Assembly (NCBI RefSeq): GCF_024614185.1
Contig: NZ_JAHTLF010000016.1
Location: 248,001-312,000, forward strand
Source: Nocardioides carbamazepini
Lineage (GTDB): Bacteria; Actinomycetota; Actinomycetes; Propionibacteriales; Nocardioidaceae
DNA length: 64,000 nt
Direction: 5' to 3'
Shown here: positions 1 through 11,586 of the stretch, piece after piece
How positions within the stretch are numbered: position 1 is the first letter of the stretch
Layout of the letters: the number at the start of each line of letters is the position of its first letter
Notes under the pieces: generated by a model
Seen by the model: the letters and a program-made list of their open reading frames with translations, nothing else
Databases searched by the model: none
Told to the model about the DNA's origin: nothing
Made by a program: the position numbers and the translations under genes

Positions 1-2
1 CC

Positions 3-626
3 GGAGCCGTGGGCTTCGGCGTCGGCCTCCCCAAGGTCGTCGACGACGCGTCCGCGGCGTCCGCCGCCGACCTCCCGACCCTGCCGGACCGGCTCGACGA
101 CCGCATGGTCGCCCTGTCGGCCGTGACCGCCGAGGATGCCGGTCTCACCGACCCGGCCGACCTCGAGGCCATCGAGCAGGTCACCGACCGGGCCGCGACC
201 GGCGACACCGAGGCGTCGAGCGAGCTCTCCGCCATCTACGGCGCCGCCCGGGTCCGTGCCTACGTCGACGCCGCGGTGATGGGCCAGAGCGATGCGCAGG
301 TGGCGCCGGCCCAGATCGCCGTCACCATCAGTGCCGGCGGCGCCGGCCTGGTCATCCCGAGCGGCCCGTTCAAGATCGACCAGCAGGGCGGCTCGCACTA
401 CGAGCTGCGCGCGATCGACGGCTACCGCTGCGCCGTCGCGTGGCAGGAGGGCGCCGACCCCACGACGGGCGTGCCCACCGGCGGCGAGGTCCCCGCGGCC
501 AACTACCAGGCCGAGTGCCGCACCGAGCGCGACGGCCTCAGCTACGACGTCTACGCCACCGGGCTCGCGCCCGAGGAGGTCGCGTCGTACGTCGACCGCG
601 TGCTCGAGCTCACCGAGGAGGGCTGA
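3..626 (+). CDS. C-terminal part of an unknown protein, probably membrane-anchored or exported
   Basis: The reading frame is already open at the left edge, so the true start lies outside the window. About 207 residues are visible. The first visible residues are glycine- and valine-rich ([13 protein letters not shown]) and could be the tail of a transmembrane anchor. The rest is acidic and soluble-looking, with Ala/Asp-rich helices (about residues 15-100) and then a beta-rich half containing two cysteines that could form a disulfide. I recognise no family. The stop codon lies 8 bases before the menG start, so the two genes are probably co-transcribed. An extracytoplasmic location is an inference from the anchor-like start and the two cysteines. 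Confidence 0.6.
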   Translation, partial: GAVGFGVGLPKVVDDASAASAADLPTLPDRLDDRMVALSAVTAEDAGLTDPADLEAIEQVTDRAATGDTEASSELSAIYGAARVRAYVDAAVMGQSDAQVAPAQIAVTISAGGAGLVIPSGPFKIDQQGGSHYELRAIDGYRCAVAWQEGADPTTGVPTGGEVPAANYQAECRTERDGLSYDVYATGLAPEEVASYVDRVLELTEEG

Positions 627-634
627 GCACCCCG

Positions 635-1324
635 ATGGCCCGCGCCGAGCTCGACAAGCAGCCCGCCGACGTACGCCGGATGTTCGACGCCGTCGCCCGG
701 CGCTACGACCTGACCAACGACATCCTGTCCTTCGGCCAGGACCGCCGCTGGCGGCGCGAGGTGCTCGCCTCGGTCGACCCGTCGTACGGCGACCGGGTGC
801 TCGATCTCGCGGCCGGCACCGGCACCTCGAGCCAGCCGTTCCTGGACGCCGGCGCCGAGGTCGTGCCGTGCGACTTCTCGATCGGCATGCTCCAGGTCGG
901 CAAGTCGCAGCTGCCCCACCTGCCGTTCACGGCCGGCGACGGCACGAGGCTGCCTTTCCGGGACGGGACCTTCGACGCCGTCACGATCTCCTTCGGGCTG
1001 CGCAATATCGTCGACCCGCTGGCGGGGCTGGCGGAGATGCGCCGGGTCACCAAGCCCGGCGGCCGGCTGGTCGTGTGCGAGTTCAGCCACCCGACCTGGA
1101 GTCCCTGGCGCACCGTCTACATCGAGTACCTGATGAAGGCGCTGCCCGCCGTCGCGCGCGCCGTCTCCTCCGCGCCCGACGCGTACGTCTATCTCGCGGA
1201 GTCCATCCGCGCCTGGCCGGACCAGCGCGGGCTGGCCGACCTGATCGCCGAGGCCGGATGGACCCGCCCCCAGTGGCGCAACCTGTCCGGCGGCATCGTC
1301 GCCCTGCACCGCGCAACCGCCTGA
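635..1324 (+). CDS. menG: Demethylmenaquinone methyltransferase
   Basis: A 229-residue class I SAM-dependent methyltransferase that performs the last step of menaquinone synthesis, C-methylation of demethylmenaquinone (UbiE/MenG family). The N-terminal family signature [17 protein letters not shown] is present at residues 13-29. The SAM-binding glycine motif LDLAAGTGT is at residues 56-64, and a second family block ([11 protein letters not shown]) follows. Length is normal for MenG rather than for longer UbiE proteins. ATG 635 is chosen because it directly precedes the conserved N-terminus; a longer upstream frame exists but runs through the preceding gene. Menaquinone is the electron acceptor for the NADH dehydrogenase encoded just downstream, which fits the placement. 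Confidence 0.93.
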   Translation: MARAELDKQPADVRRMFDAVARRYDLTNDILSFGQDRRWRREVLASVDPSYGDRVLDLAAGTGTSSQPFLDAGAEVVPCDFSIGMLQVGKSQLPHLPFTAGDGTRLPFRDGTFDAVTISFGLRNIVDPLAGLAEMRRVTKPGGRLVVCEFSHPTWSPWRTVYIEYLMKALPAVARAVSSAPDAYVYLAESIRAWPDQRGLADLIAEAGWTRPQWRNLSGGIVALHRATA

Positions 1325-1380
1325 CGAAACCGCTGCTGTCCGCCCGACGAAACCGCTAGGGATAGCCCGACGAAACCGCT
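1323..1380 (+). repeat. Three 12-bp direct repeats at exact 23-bp spacing
   Basis: The sequence GACGAAACCGCT occurs at 1323-1334, 1346-1357 and 1369-1380, with starts 23 bases apart. The first copy overlaps the menG stop codon and the last ends 11 bases before the GTG of the ATPase gene. The second and third copies run into TA-containing hexamers resembling -10 elements. Spacing of about two helical turns would place repeated protein contacts on one face of the DNA. Alternative explanation: a small slippage-type tandem duplication. Confidence 0.8.
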
Positions 1381-1391
1381 ACTCTGGCCGG
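1380..1391 (+). promoter_or_regulatory. Probable leaderless promoter (-10 TACTCT)
   Basis: TACTCT at 1380-1385 lies 6 bases upstream of the GTG start codon at 1392, and no Shine-Dalgarno sequence precedes that start. This is the arrangement of leaderless actinobacterial transcripts. The hexamer begins in the last base of the third 12-bp repeat, so a protein bound to the repeats would sit on the promoter. Confidence 0.45.
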
Positions 1392-2585
1392 GTGGCCTAC
1401 CTCCCTCGGATCGCTGATCAAACGCTGATGGCCGCGCTCGAGACCTTCCCTGTCGTCATGCTCGACGGCGCCCGGGCGACGGGAAAGACCACCTCTGCCT
1501 CGCGCGCCGCCTCGTCGGAGCTCCGGTTGCCCCGGGACCTCGCTCTCGTCGAGTCCGACCCGGCCCGCGTACTCACCGACGGAGGACGGCCGGTCCTGGT
1601 CGATGAATGGCAGCTCGCCGGCACCGGGCTCCTGTGGGCCGCCAAGGCGATCGTCGACGAGGATCCGACGCCGGGATCCCTCATCCTCGCCGGATCGGTC
1701 GAGCCCGAGGCCTACGGGCCGACCTATCCACTGACCGGCCGCAGCGTCCGGATCGCACTGCGCCCGATGACGCGCCGGGAGCTCGACGGAGCCGGAGCCG
1801 GGCCGCTGTGGTTGGAGCGACTGCTGGGGGGCGAGGTCACGGTGCCGGGACGGCGGCACCCGCGCATGGACGTCGCGGACCTCGTGGTCACAGGATTCCC
1901 GGCCGCGTCGGGACTGTCATCGAGCGCGGAGTGGTTGCGCTCCTACGCTGGGACGATCACCGAGCGGGAGGTCGGGGATCGGCGGGATCCGATCCGGGTC
2001 AACCGACTGCTCCGGGTCCTCGCCGAATCCGAGTCGCAGGCGGTGCCCGACGAGCACCTGTGGCGTTCGGCGGACATCAACCGGGCGACGCTGGCGGCGT
2101 ACGAGCAGATGCTGACGCGGACCCACATCAGGGCGGATCTTCCTGCCTGGGAGAGCAACAGGCTCAAGCGCATCACGACATATCCCAAACGACAGTACGT
2201 GGATGCGGCACTGGCTCTCGCGCTCGCGCGGATCGGGCCCGACCAGTTGCGCCGCGACCCTGCGCTGGCCGGGCGCTATCTGGAGTCCTTCGTCGCCGCG
2301 CAGCTCCGCCCGGAGTGCGACCGGCTCGGCGGCGTCCTGCATCACGTGCGGACCAAGGGTGGCGAGCGCGAGATCGACCTGCTGATCGAGCTCGATGGCG
2401 GTCTCGTGGCTGCCGAGGTCAAGGCGGGCGTCGAGCCGAGGCCTGCTGACGCGCGCCACCTGGTGTGGCTGCGCGAGCAGCTTGGGGATCGACTCCTGGC
2501 GACGGTGGTCCTGCACCGTGGCGAGGCCACCTTCGAGCTGGTCGAAGGAGTCTGGGCGGTCCCCGTCACCTCGCTCTGGGCCTGA
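1392..2585 (+). CDS. AAA-type ATPase with DUF4143/PD-(D/E)XK-like C-terminal domain
   Basis: A 397-residue protein of the orphan bacterial ATPase family in which an N-terminal P-loop ATPase (Walker A GARATGKTT, residues 26-34; Walker B RPVLVDE, about 66-72) is followed by DUF4143. Near the C-terminus, about residues 320-345, the pattern GEREIDLLIE then AAEVKAG resembles the D...ExK core of PD-(D/E)XK nucleases. The cellular role of these proteins is not well established; they are often sporadically distributed and linked to mobile or defence-related functions. The gene is monocistronic, starts with a leaderless GTG and carries repeats at its promoter. Catalytic activity as a nuclease is an inference from motif spacing only. 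Confidence 0.85.
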   Translation: MAYLPRIADQTLMAALETFPVVMLDGARATGKTTSASRAASSELRLPRDLALVESDPARVLTDGGRPVLVDEWQLAGTGLLWAAKAIVDEDPTPGSLILAGSVEPEAYGPTYPLTGRSVRIALRPMTRRELDGAGAGPLWLERLLGGEVTVPGRRHPRMDVADLVVTGFPAASGLSSSAEWLRSYAGTITEREVGDRRDPIRVNRLLRVLAESESQAVPDEHLWRSADINRATLAAYEQMLTRTHIRADLPAWESNRLKRITTYPKRQYVDAALALALARIGPDQLRRDPALAGRYLESFVAAQLRPECDRLGGVLHHVRTKGGEREIDLLIELDGGLVAAEVKAGVEPRPADARHLVWLREQLGDRLLATVVLHRGEATFELVEGVWAVPVTSLWA

Positions 2586-2780
2586 CCGAGGGCGGCAGCG
2601 CCGCCGTCGAATTACGCAACCCTCGCATGCGTTAAATGCGCAGGTCAGCGCCGGTTTTCGCCGGTCCGGGCGTGGGGGAGCCGGCATTGCCGACCCCCCT
2701 GTGACGGCGCCCCGGATGGGTGGCAATATGTGCCCCACGCCACTAGTGATTCTGTTCACAAGATCACGAGAGGGAGGCTC
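2586..2780. other. Leader region of the nuo operon
   Basis: This 195-base gap holds the AT-richer stretch ATTACGCAACCC...GCGTTAAATGCG around 2611-2640, including the 8-bp palindrome CGCATGCG at 2624-2631. Near nuoA there is a Shine-Dalgarno AGGGAGG at 2771-2777. I cannot place a convincing -35/-10 pair. The nuo promoter should lie here because the gene upstream has its own promoter and unrelated function. Confidence 0.5.
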
Positions 2781-3137
2781 ATGGAGCTCTACACGCCGGT
2801 GCTGGTCCTGGCGGCCCTGGCCGCGTTGTTCGCGGTCGGTTCGGTCGCCATGAGCACGATGGTGGGGCCGCGGCGCTACAACCGCGCCAAGCTCGACTCC
2901 TACGAGTGCGGCATCGAGCCCACGCCCCAGGCGCTGACGGGTCGCTTCCCGGTGAAGTACTACATCACCGCGATGCTCTTCATCGTCTTCGACATCGAGA
3001 TCATCTTCCTCTACCCCTGGGCCGTCCGCTTCGACGCGATGGCCTGGTTCGGACTGATCGAGATGGTCCTGTTCATCGCCACCGTCTTCGTCGCCTACGC
3101 CTACGTCTGGCGTCGCGGCGGACTCGATTGGGATTGA
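2781..3137 (+). CDS. nuoA: NADH-quinone oxidoreductase subunit A
   Basis: A 118-residue membrane subunit of the proton-pumping complex I, with three hydrophobic segments (about residues 5-27, 60-82 and 88-110). The NuoA signature YECGIEP lies on the first loop and [22 protein letters not shown] matches the conserved second helix. ATG 2781 follows a strong AGGGAGG ribosome site by 3 bases and gives the normal NuoA N-terminus; a start 51 bases upstream would add an unconserved tail. First gene of the nuoA-N operon. Confidence 0.97.
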   Translation: MELYTPVLVLAALAALFAVGSVAMSTMVGPRRYNRAKLDSYECGIEPTPQALTGRFPVKYYITAMLFIVFDIEIIFLYPWAVRFDAMAWFGLIEMVLFIATVFVAYAYVWRRGGLDWD

Positions 3138-3186
3138 GGACCACGATGCACTGCAGCGGATCGCGACCCTCAACGGGAGGAAACTG

Positions 3187-3741
3187 ATGGGTGTCGAGGA
3201 GAAGCTCCCGAGCGGAGTCCTGCTGAGCACGGTCGAGGGCCTGGCCGGCTACATGCGCAAGGCCAGCTTCTGGCCGGCGACCTTCGGTCTCGCGTGCTGC
3301 GCGATCGAGATGATGACGTCGGGTGGCCCGAAGTACGACCTCGCCCGGTTCGGCATGGAGGTCTTCCGGGCCAGCCCGCGGCAGGCCGACCTGATGATCG
3401 TGGCGGGCCGGGTGAGCCAGAAGATGGCGCCGGTGCTGCGTCAGATCTACGACCAGATGGCCGAGCCCAAGTGGGTGCTGGCCATGGGCGTGTGCGCCAG
3501 CAGCGGCGGCATGTTCAACAACTACGCGATCGTCCAGGGCGTCGACCACGTCGTGCCTGTCGACATGTACCTCCCCGGCTGTCCGCCGCGTCCGGAGATG
3601 CTCATCGACGCGATCCTCAAGCTGCACGACAAGGTCCAGCACACGCCGCTCGGTGCCAACCGCCAGGCGCAGATCCGCGAGCTCGAGGCCGACGGTCTCG
3701 CCGCCCTGCCGACCGGCGACATGAGGGGGATGCTGCGATGA
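3187..3741 (+). CDS. nuoB: NADH-quinone oxidoreductase subunit B
   Basis: A 184-residue peripheral-arm subunit that carries the terminal [4Fe-4S] cluster N2, which hands electrons to menaquinone. The four cluster ligands are visible: adjacent C37-C38 in [12 protein letters not shown]103 in GVCASSGG and C132 in [17 protein letters not shown] Shine-Dalgarno precedes ATG 3187. The stop codon overlaps the nuoC start in an ATGA. Confidence 0.97.
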   Translation: MGVEEKLPSGVLLSTVEGLAGYMRKASFWPATFGLACCAIEMMTSGGPKYDLARFGMEVFRASPRQADLMIVAGRVSQKMAPVLRQIYDQMAEPKWVLAMGVCASSGGMFNNYAIVQGVDHVVPVDMYLPGCPPRPEMLIDAILKLHDKVQHTPLGANRQAQIRELEADGLAALPTGDMRGMLR

Positions 3742-4468
3742 GCGACGACAAGCCCGCCGGTCCCGAGAAGTCCGTCGAGCAGCCCGCGGTCGAGCAGTCG
3801 CCCGAGAACGTCCCCGAGGCCTTCGGGGAGCCGGGGCTCGAGGTCCGCGCCGTCGGCGAGCGCCAGGGCATGTTCGGCGTCCAGGGCTCCGGAGACACCA
3901 GCGGGTACGGCGGCCTGGTGGCTCCCGTCGTGCTGCCCGGTGCCGCGCAGCGGCCCTACGGCGGCTGGTTCGACACGGTGGCCGATGCGCTCGACCCGCT
4001 CATCGAGCAGGTCGTCATCCACCGCGGCGAGATCACCTTCCACATCCACCGCGACAACCTGCTGGCCGCGGCCCGGAAGCTCCGGGACGACCCCGACCTG
4101 CGCTTCGAGCTGCTGTCCGGCGTCAGCGGCGTCCACTACCCCGGTGACGCCGGCCGTGAGCTGCACGCCGTCTACCACCTGATGTCCTTCACCTGGAACC
4201 GCCGGGTCCGTGTGGAGACCGCCGCCCCCGACGGCGACCCGCACGTCCCGAGCCTGGTCCCGATCTACCCCGCCGCCGACTGGCACGAGCGGGAGACCTG
4301 GGACATGTTCGGCATCCAGTTCGACGGCCACCCGGCCCTCACCCGGATCCTGATGCCCGACGACTGGCCGGGCCACCCCCAGCGCAAGGACTACCCGCTC
4401 GGCGGCATCCCCGTCGAGTACAAGGGCGCGAGCGTGCCGCCGCCGGACCAGCGGAGGAGCTACAACTG

Positions 4469-4469
<1 letters not shown>
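3738..4469 (+). CDS. nuoC: NADH-quinone oxidoreductase subunit C
   Basis: A 243-residue subunit that docks on NuoD in the quinone-reducing arm. The family signature [16 protein letters not shown] and the following [18 protein letters not shown] block are intact. The first roughly 65 residues are acidic, Pro/Glu-rich and poorly conserved, as in other actinobacterial NuoC proteins. The ATG at 3738 overlaps the nuoB stop and is preferred over upstream frame extension into nuoB. Confidence 0.96.
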
Positions 4470-5808
<1,339 letters not shown>

Positions 5809-5812
<4 letters not shown>

Positions 5813-6516
5813 GCACCACCGCCCCGTTGGACGACAAGACGATCGCCGAGCTGCGCGAGATCGCGGCCCGCTACCCCGAGGCACGCTCCGGCCTGCTGCC
5901 GATGCTGCACCTGGTGCAGTCCGCCCAGGGCCGGATCACCCCGGAGGGCATCGAGACCTGCGCGGCGATCCTCGAGATCAGCGCCGCCGAGGTCAACGGC
6001 GTCGCGACCTTCTACACGATGTACAAGCGCCATGGCGTGGGCGACTACCACGTCGGCGTCTGCACCAACACGCTGTGCGCGGTGATGGGCGGCGACGCCA
6101 TCTTCCAGCGCCTCAAGGACCACCTCGAGATCGGCAACGACGAGGTCGCGGCCCAGCGCCAGGGCGACTCCCACACGGTCAGCCTCGAGCACATCGAGTG
6201 CAACGCCGCCTGCGACTACGCACCGGTGCTGATGGTCAACTGGGAGTTCATGGACAACCAGACCCCCGAGTCGGCCGTCCAGATGGTCGAAGCGCTCCGC
6301 GCCGGCCACGAGGTCAGCTCGACGCGCGGCCCGAAGCTGTGCTCCTGGCGGGAGACCGAGCGGGTGCTCGCCGGCTTCCCCGACGGCCGGGCCGACGAGG
6401 GACCGGCCGCCGGTCCCGCCTCGCTCGCCGGCCTCGAGATCGCCCGTGAGCATGGCTGGAGCGCACCGGACCCGGCGGCGACGCCGGCGGTCGAGGCGAA
6501 GGAGAGCGACGCATGA
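5809..6516 (+). CDS. nuoE: NADH-quinone oxidoreductase subunit E
   Basis: A 235-residue thioredoxin-fold subunit of the NADH-oxidising tip, carrying the [2Fe-2S] cluster N1a. Ligands are C85 and C90 (VCTNTLC) and C131 and C135 (ECNAAC). The core ends around residue 165; an Ala/Pro-rich extension of about 70 residues follows, common in actinobacteria. It overlaps nuoD and nuoF by four bases on each side. Confidence 0.96.
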
Positions 6517-7823
6517 CCGACGTGCTGACCCCGGTCCTGACGGACATCTGGGACGCGGAGCAGGCCTGGAAGCTGGCGACCTACGCCGAACGAGGTGGGT
6601 ACGCCGCCCTCGACGCCGCCTTCGCCATGAGCCCCGACGACATCATCACCGCCGTCAAGGACAGCGGCCTGCGCGGCCGCGGCGGCGCCGGCTTCCCGAC
6701 CGGCATGAAGTGGTCCTTCATCCCTCAGGACAACCCGAAGCCGAAGTACCTCGTCGTCAACGCCGACGAATCCGAGCCGGGCACCTGCAAGGACATCCCG
6801 CTGATGATGGGCAACCCCCATGTGCTCGTCGAGGGCGTCATCATCAGCTCCTACGCCATCCGCGCCAACAAGGCGTTCATCTACATCCGTGGCGAGGTCG
6901 TCCACGTCATCCGCCGGGTGCAGGCGGCCGTCGAGGAGGCCTACGCCGCCGGCCATCTCGGCAAGGACATCCACGGCTCCGGCTACGACCTCGACGTCGT
7001 CGTCCATGCCGGTGCCGGTGCCTACATCTGCGGTGAGGAGACCGCGCTGCTCGAGGGACTCGAGGGCCGCCGCGGCCAGCCTCGGCTGCGTCCGCCGTTC
7101 CCGGCGGTCGCAGGGCTCTACGCCAGCCCGACGGTCATCAACAACGTCGAGTCCATCGCCTCGGTGCCTGCCATCGTCAAGAACGGCGCGGCCTGGTTCG
7201 GTGCGATGGGCACTGAGAAGTCCAAGGGCCACGGCATCTTCTCGCTCTCGGGCCACGTGCGGAAGCCCGGTCAGTACGAGGCGCCGCTCGGCATCACGCT
7301 GCGTGAGCTGCTCGACCTGGCGGGCGGCGTACGCGAGGGCCACCAGCTCAAGTTCTGGACGCCCGGAGGATCCAGCACGCCGCTGTTCACCGACCAGCAC
7401 CTCGACGTGCCCCTCGACTTCGAGGGCGTGGCCGGTGCGGGCTCGATGCTCGGCACGCGCGCGCTGCAGATCTTCGACGACACCGTGTGTGTGGTGCGCG
7501 CCGTCCTGCGCTGGACGGAGTTCTACCAGCACGAGTCCTGCGGAAAGTGCACCCCGTGCCGCGAGGGCACCTGGTGGCTGGCGCAGGCGCTCACCCGGCT
7601 CGAGAACGGCCAGGGCAGCGAGGCGGACCTCGACCAGCTGATCGACCAGTGCGACAACATCCTCGGGCGTGCGTTCTGCGCGCTCGGTGACGGCGCCACC
7701 AGCCCGGTGACCAGCTCGATCCAGTACTTCCGCGAGGAGTACCTCGCGCACCTGAGCCACGGCGGCTGCCCGTTCGACCCCGCGAGGTCGACGGCCTGGG
7801 CCGGAACGGAGGTGTCGGCATGA
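6513..7823 (+). CDS. nuoF: NADH-quinone oxidoreductase subunit F
   Basis: A 436-residue subunit that oxidises NADH and holds FMN and [4Fe-4S] cluster N3. The NADH-binding loop [16 protein letters not shown] lies around residues 53-67, the FMN loop around [15 protein letters not shown], and the cluster ligands in [12 protein letters not shown] plus a later cysteine in GRAFCALGD. Length and motif order are canonical. Confidence 0.97.
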   Translation: MTDVLTPVLTDIWDAEQAWKLATYAERGGYAALDAAFAMSPDDIITAVKDSGLRGRGGAGFPTGMKWSFIPQDNPKPKYLVVNADESEPGTCKDIPLMMGNPHVLVEGVIISSYAIRANKAFIYIRGEVVHVIRRVQAAVEEAYAAGHLGKDIHGSGYDLDVVVHAGAGAYICGEETALLEGLEGRRGQPRLRPPFPAVAGLYASPTVINNVESIASVPAIVKNGAAWFGAMGTEKSKGHGIFSLSGHVRKPGQYEAPLGITLRELLDLAGGVREGHQLKFWTPGGSSTPLFTDQHLDVPLDFEGVAGAGSMLGTRALQIFDDTVCVVRAVLRWTEFYQHESCGKCTPCREGTWWLAQALTRLENGQGSEADLDQLIDQCDNILGRAFCALGDGATSPVTSSIQYFREEYLAHLSHGGCPFDPARSTAWAGTEVSA

Positions 7824-10267
7824 GCGCCCCCGAGATCGAGAAGACCGATCTGGTCACGGTCACGATCGACGGCGTCCAGGTCAGCGTCCCCAAGGACACG
7901 CTGGTGATCCGGGCCGCCGAGCAGGTCGGTGTCCAGATCCCGCGGTTCTGCGACCATCCGCTGCTCGCGCCCGTCGGCGCCTGCCGGCAGTGCCTGGTCG
8001 ACGTGCCCGACGCCGGCAACGGCAGGGGCTTCCCGAAGCCCCAGGCGTCCTGCACGCTCCCCGTCGCCGAGGGCATGGTCGTCAGCACCCAGGTCAGCAG
8101 CCCGGTCGCCGACAAGGCCCAGCAGGGCGTGATGGAGCTGCTGCTCATCAACCACCCGCTCGACTGCCCTGTCTGCGACAAGGGCGGCGAGTGCCCGCTG
8201 CAGAACCAGGCCATGTCCAACGGCCGCGGCGAGTCGCGCTTCTCCGACGACCGCAACCGCGGCGTGAAGCGGACCTTCCCCAAGCCGATCAACCTCTCGC
8301 CGATGGTGCTGCTCGACCGTGAGCGCTGCATCGTGTGCCAGCGCTGCACCCGGTTCGCCGACGAGATCGCGGGCGACCCCTTCATCGCGCTGGTCGAGCG
8401 CGGTGTCCAGCAGCAGATCGGCATCGCCGAGGACGCGCCCTTCCTGTCGTACTTCTCCGGCAACGTCATCCAGATCTGCCCGGTCGGCGCGCTGACCTCC
8501 GAGCAGTACCGCTTCCGGTCCCGCCCCTTCGACCTGGTCTCGACCCCCGGCGTCGCCGAGCACGACGCGTGCGGCTCGGCGATCCGGGTCGACCACCGCC
8601 GTGGCACGGTGCTGCGCCGCCAGGCCGGCGACGACCCGGCGGTCAACGAGGAGTGGATCAGCGACAAGGACCGGTTCGCCTTCGCCTACGCGCAGGCCGA
8701 CGACCGGCTCACCTACCCGCAGGTCCGCGACGAGGACGGCGCGCTGCGGCCGGCATCCTGGCCCGAGGCGTTCACGGTCGCGGCCCGCGGCCTCGCCGCG
8801 GCGAAGGCGGCCGGCGGCGTGGGCGTCCTGACCGGCGGTCGGCTGAGCGCCGAGGACGCCTACGCCTACGCCAAGCTCGCCCGGGTCGCGCTCGACACCA
8901 ACGACATCGACTTCCGGGCCCGCCCCCTGTCGGCGGAGGAGGCGGACTTCCTGGCCTCCCACGTGGTGCTCACCGGTCCCGGGGCCGGCGGCGTCACGTA
9001 CGCCGACCTGGAGTCCGCCGCCACGGTGGTCCTGGTCGGCCTGGAGCCCGAGGACGAGGCTGCCGCCATCTTCCTGCGGCTGCGCAAGTCGGTCCGCGCG
9101 GGCGGCACCGAGGTGATCAGCCTCGCGCCGTTCACGACCCGCGGTCTCGCCAAGCTCGGGGCACGGCTGGTCCCGACCGCGCCCGGCGACGAGCCGGCCG
9201 CGCTGCGGGCGCTGGCCGGAGAGCTCGACGCGACGGCGGTGCTGCTCGTCGGCGAGCGGCTGGCCGTCGTACCCGGTGCGCTGAGCGCCGCCGCCGAGAT
9301 CGCGGCCGCCACCGGCGCCCGGCTGGCCTGGGTGCCGCGCCGTGCCGGTGACCGGGGCGCGATCGAGGCGGGCTGCCTGCCGACCCTGCTGCCCGGCGGC
9401 CGCCCGGTCGCCGACGCCGGCGCACGGGTCGACGTCGCCGCCGCCTGGGGCGTCGACGCCCTTCCCGCGACCCCGGGACGCGACGCCGACGGGATCGTCG
9501 CGGCGCTGGTCGCCGGCGCACTCGGCGGCCTGGTCGTCGGCGGCGTGGACCCCGACGACACCGCCGACCCGGCGGCCACCCGCGCCGCGATCGACGCGGC
9601 CGGCTTCGTGGTCGCCCTCGACGTGCGCCGCACGGAGGTCACCGACCGGGCTGACGTGGTCTTCCCGGTCGCGCCGACCACCGACAAGTCCGGCACCTTC
9701 GTCAACTGGGAGGGGCGGCTGCGCCCCTGGGAGGCCGCGCTGCGCAACCCGGCCTCGCTGCCCGAGCTGCGGGCGCTGGCCGGCATCGCCGACGAGCTGG
9801 GTGCCTCGCTGGGCTTCCGCACGGTCGACGAGGTGCGCGCCGAGATGGCCCAGCTAGGCCCCTGGGACCGGACAGACCGCGAGCGCAGCGAGCCTGGTCT
9901 GTCCGGAACGACGAAGCCCCCGAGCGAAGCGAGGGACGATGCCGTTCGCGCCGACGGCGCTGTGCGTCTGGCGACCTGGAAGCAGCTGCTCGACAACGGA
10001 TCGCTCCAGGAGGGCGACAAGTACCTCAAGGCGACGGCCCGGACGCCGGTCGCGCTGGTCACGCCGGATGCCTACGACCGGTACGGCCCGACGGTCACCC
10101 TCACCGGTGACCGCGGCTCGATGACCCTGCCGGCCGAGATCTGCGACGACCTCGTCGACGGCGTGGTCTGGGTGCCGGCCAACTCGGTCGGCAACGGCGT
10201 CCTCGCCGACCTGGCCTCCCCGGGCACGACGGTCACGATCGCTGGAGCGGAAGGGGTGCACGGGTGA
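7820..10267 (+). CDS. nuoG: NADH-quinone oxidoreductase subunit G
   Basis: An 815-residue subunit with an N-terminal ferredoxin-like domain ([2Fe-2S] ligands C44, C55, C58, C78), the His/Cys motif [17 protein letters not shown], a CIVCQRC/ICPVGAL cluster pair, and a molybdopterin-oxidoreductase-like C-terminal region. It conducts electrons from NuoF to NuoB. Unusual: residues about 683-712 form a low-complexity, charged insert (beginning [13 protein letters not shown]) whose DNA is a near-perfect hairpin; it interrupts the molybdopterin-like domain without breaking the frame. Overlaps nuoF and nuoH by four bases. Confidence 0.95.
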   Translation: MSAPEIEKTDLVTVTIDGVQVSVPKDTLVIRAAEQVGVQIPRFCDHPLLAPVGACRQCLVDVPDAGNGRGFPKPQASCTLPVAEGMVVSTQVSSPVADKAQQGVMELLLINHPLDCPVCDKGGECPLQNQAMSNGRGESRFSDDRNRGVKRTFPKPINLSPMVLLDRERCIVCQRCTRFADEIAGDPFIALVERGVQQQIGIAEDAPFLSYFSGNVIQICPVGALTSEQYRFRSRPFDLVSTPGVAEHDACGSAIRVDHRRGTVLRRQAGDDPAVNEEWISDKDRFAFAYAQADDRLTYPQVRDEDGALRPASWPEAFTVAARGLAAAKAAGGVGVLTGGRLSAEDAYAYAKLARVALDTNDIDFRARPLSAEEADFLASHVVLTGPGAGGVTYADLESAATVVLVGLEPEDEAAAIFLRLRKSVRAGGTEVISLAPFTTRGLAKLGARLVPTAPGDEPAALRALAGELDATAVLLVGERLAVVPGALSAAAEIAAATGARLAWVPRRAGDRGAIEAGCLPTLLPGGRPVADAGARVDVAAAWGVDALPATPGRDADGIVAALVAGALGGLVVGGVDPDDTADPAATRAAIDAAGFVVALDVRRTEVTDRADVVFPVAPTTDKSGTFVNWEGRLRPWEAALRNPASLPELRALAGIADELGASLGFRTVDEVRAEMAQLGPWDRTDRERSEPGLSGTTKPPSEARDDAVRADGAVRLATWKQLLDNGSLQEGDKYLKATARTPVALVTPDAYDRYGPTVTLTGDRGSMTLPAEICDDLVDGVVWVPANSVGNGVLADLASPGTTVTIAGAEGVHG
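9868..9935. repeat. In-frame palindromic element inside nuoG
   Basis: An 11-bp perfect inverted repeat, CCGGACAGACC (9868-9878) and GGTCTGTCCGG (9896-9906), encloses a 17-base loop containing GCGAGCGCAGCGAGC. A second, similar GAGCGAAGCGAG core follows at 9921-9932. The whole lies within the nuoG reading frame. The GAGCG(A/C)AGCGA core recurs in the tail of nuoJ at about 12964-12974. It looks like a short palindromic REP-type element tolerated in frame. I have no database support for a named family. Confidence 0.6.
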
Positions 10268-11586
10268 ACGACTCTCTGTCGGCCTTCGGCAGCGATCCTT
10301 GGTGGGTCGTCGGTCTCAAGGCACTGCTGATCTTCGTCATCCTGGTGCTGCTGACCCTGTTCAACATCTGGTGGGAGCGGCGCGTCGTCGCCCGGATGCA
10401 GCACCGGATCGGCCCCAACGTGCACGGCCCCTTCGGCCTGCTGCAGTCGTTGGCCGACGGCGTGAAGCTGGCCTTCAAGGAGGACCTGATCCCGAAGGCC
10501 GCCGACAAGGTGGTCTTCGTGCTCGCGCCCGTCATCGTCGTGGTGCCGGCGTTCGTGACCTTCAGCGTCATCCCGTTCGGGCCCGAGGTGAACTTCTTCG
10601 GGCACCAGACGCCGCTGCAGCTGACGGACATGCCGGTCGCGGTGCTCTTCGTGATGGCGATCGCGTCGATCGGCATCTACGGCATCGTGCTCGGCGGCTG
10701 GTCCAGCGGCTCGACGTACTCGCTGCTCGGCGGCCTCCGCTCGAGCGCCCAGATGATCTCCTACGAGGTCGCCATGGGCCTCGCGCTCGTCGCGGTGTTC
10801 ATGTACGCCGGCTCGATGTCGACCAGTGAGATCGTCGCCGCGCAGGACGACCTGTGGTTCGGGCTGATCCTGCTGCCGTCCTTCGTCATCTACGCGATCG
10901 CCATGGTCGGTGAGACCAACCGCGCGCCGTTCGACCTCCCGGAGGCCGAGGGCGAGCTGGTCGGCGGGTTCCACACCGAGTACTCCAGCCTGAAGTTCGC
11001 GCTCTTCTTCCTCGCCGAGTACATCAACATGGCGACCGTCTCGGCGCTCGCGGCCACCCTCTTCCTCGGCGGCTGGCACGCCCCGTTCTGGATCGACGAG
11101 GTCTGGGCCGGCGCCAACGAGGGCTACTGGCCGGTGCTGTGGTTCTTCGGCAAGGTCCTGTTCTTCGTCTTCATCTTCATCTGGCTGCGCGGCTCGCTGC
11201 CGCGGCTGCGCTACGACCAGTTCATGGCGTTCGGCTGGAAGCGGCTGATCCCGATCTCGCTCGTGTGGATCGTCGCGGTCGCCACGATGCGGGCCGCGCG
11301 CAACGAGGGCGTCTTCGACGAGGGCTTCAGCGGCAACCCGCAGTTCTGGCTGATCGTCGTCGGCGTCGTCCTGGTGGTCCTGCTGCTGACCTTCCTCGTC
11401 CCCGAGAAGGGATCGAAGGAGGGCGAGGACGACCTCGAGACCGCCACGGCGCGCACCGGGGGATTCCCGGTGCCGCCGATGCCGGCGGGTGGCGCCGTCC
11501 GCGGTGCCGCCGCGCCGCTCGTGTTCCGCTCGGCCCAGGACACCGTCAGTGAGACCGTCCGCGATTCAGGGGTGACCAATGGCTGA
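10264..11586 (+). CDS. nuoH: NADH-quinone oxidoreductase subunit H
   Basis: A 440-residue, eight-helix membrane subunit that forms the quinone entry channel. Conserved blocks include [17 protein letters not shown] in the first cytoplasmic loop and [19 protein letters not shown]. The GTG at 10264 overlaps the nuoG stop. The last 45 residues are a hydrophilic Pro/Ala-rich tail seen in many actinobacterial NuoH proteins. Confidence 0.96.
   Translation: MNDSLSAFGSDPWWVVGLKALLIFVILVLLTLFNIWWERRVVARMQHRIGPNVHGPFGLLQSLADGVKLAFKEDLIPKAADKVVFVLAPVIVVVPAFVTFSVIPFGPEVNFFGHQTPLQLTDMPVAVLFVMAIASIGIYGIVLGGWSSGSTYSLLGGLRSSAQMISYEVAMGLALVAVFMYAGSMSTSEIVAAQDDLWFGLILLPSFVIYAIAMVGETNRAPFDLPEAEGELVGGFHTEYSSLKFALFFLAEYINMATVSALAATLFLGGWHAPFWIDEVWAGANEGYWPVLWFFGKVLFFVFIFIWLRGSLPRLRYDQFMAFGWKRLIPISLVWIVAVATMRAARNEGVFDEGFSGNPQFWLIVVGVVLVVLLLTFLVPEKGSKEGEDDLETATARTGGFPVPPMPAGGAVRGAAAPLVFRSAQDTVSETVRDSGVTNG

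Noticed and set aside
292..1359. Long overlapping frames on both strands across menG and the upstream gene
   Set aside because: Their translations are Arg/Pro/Ala-rich low-complexity, typical of shadow frames in 70 percent GC DNA; menG in the other frame has all family motifs.
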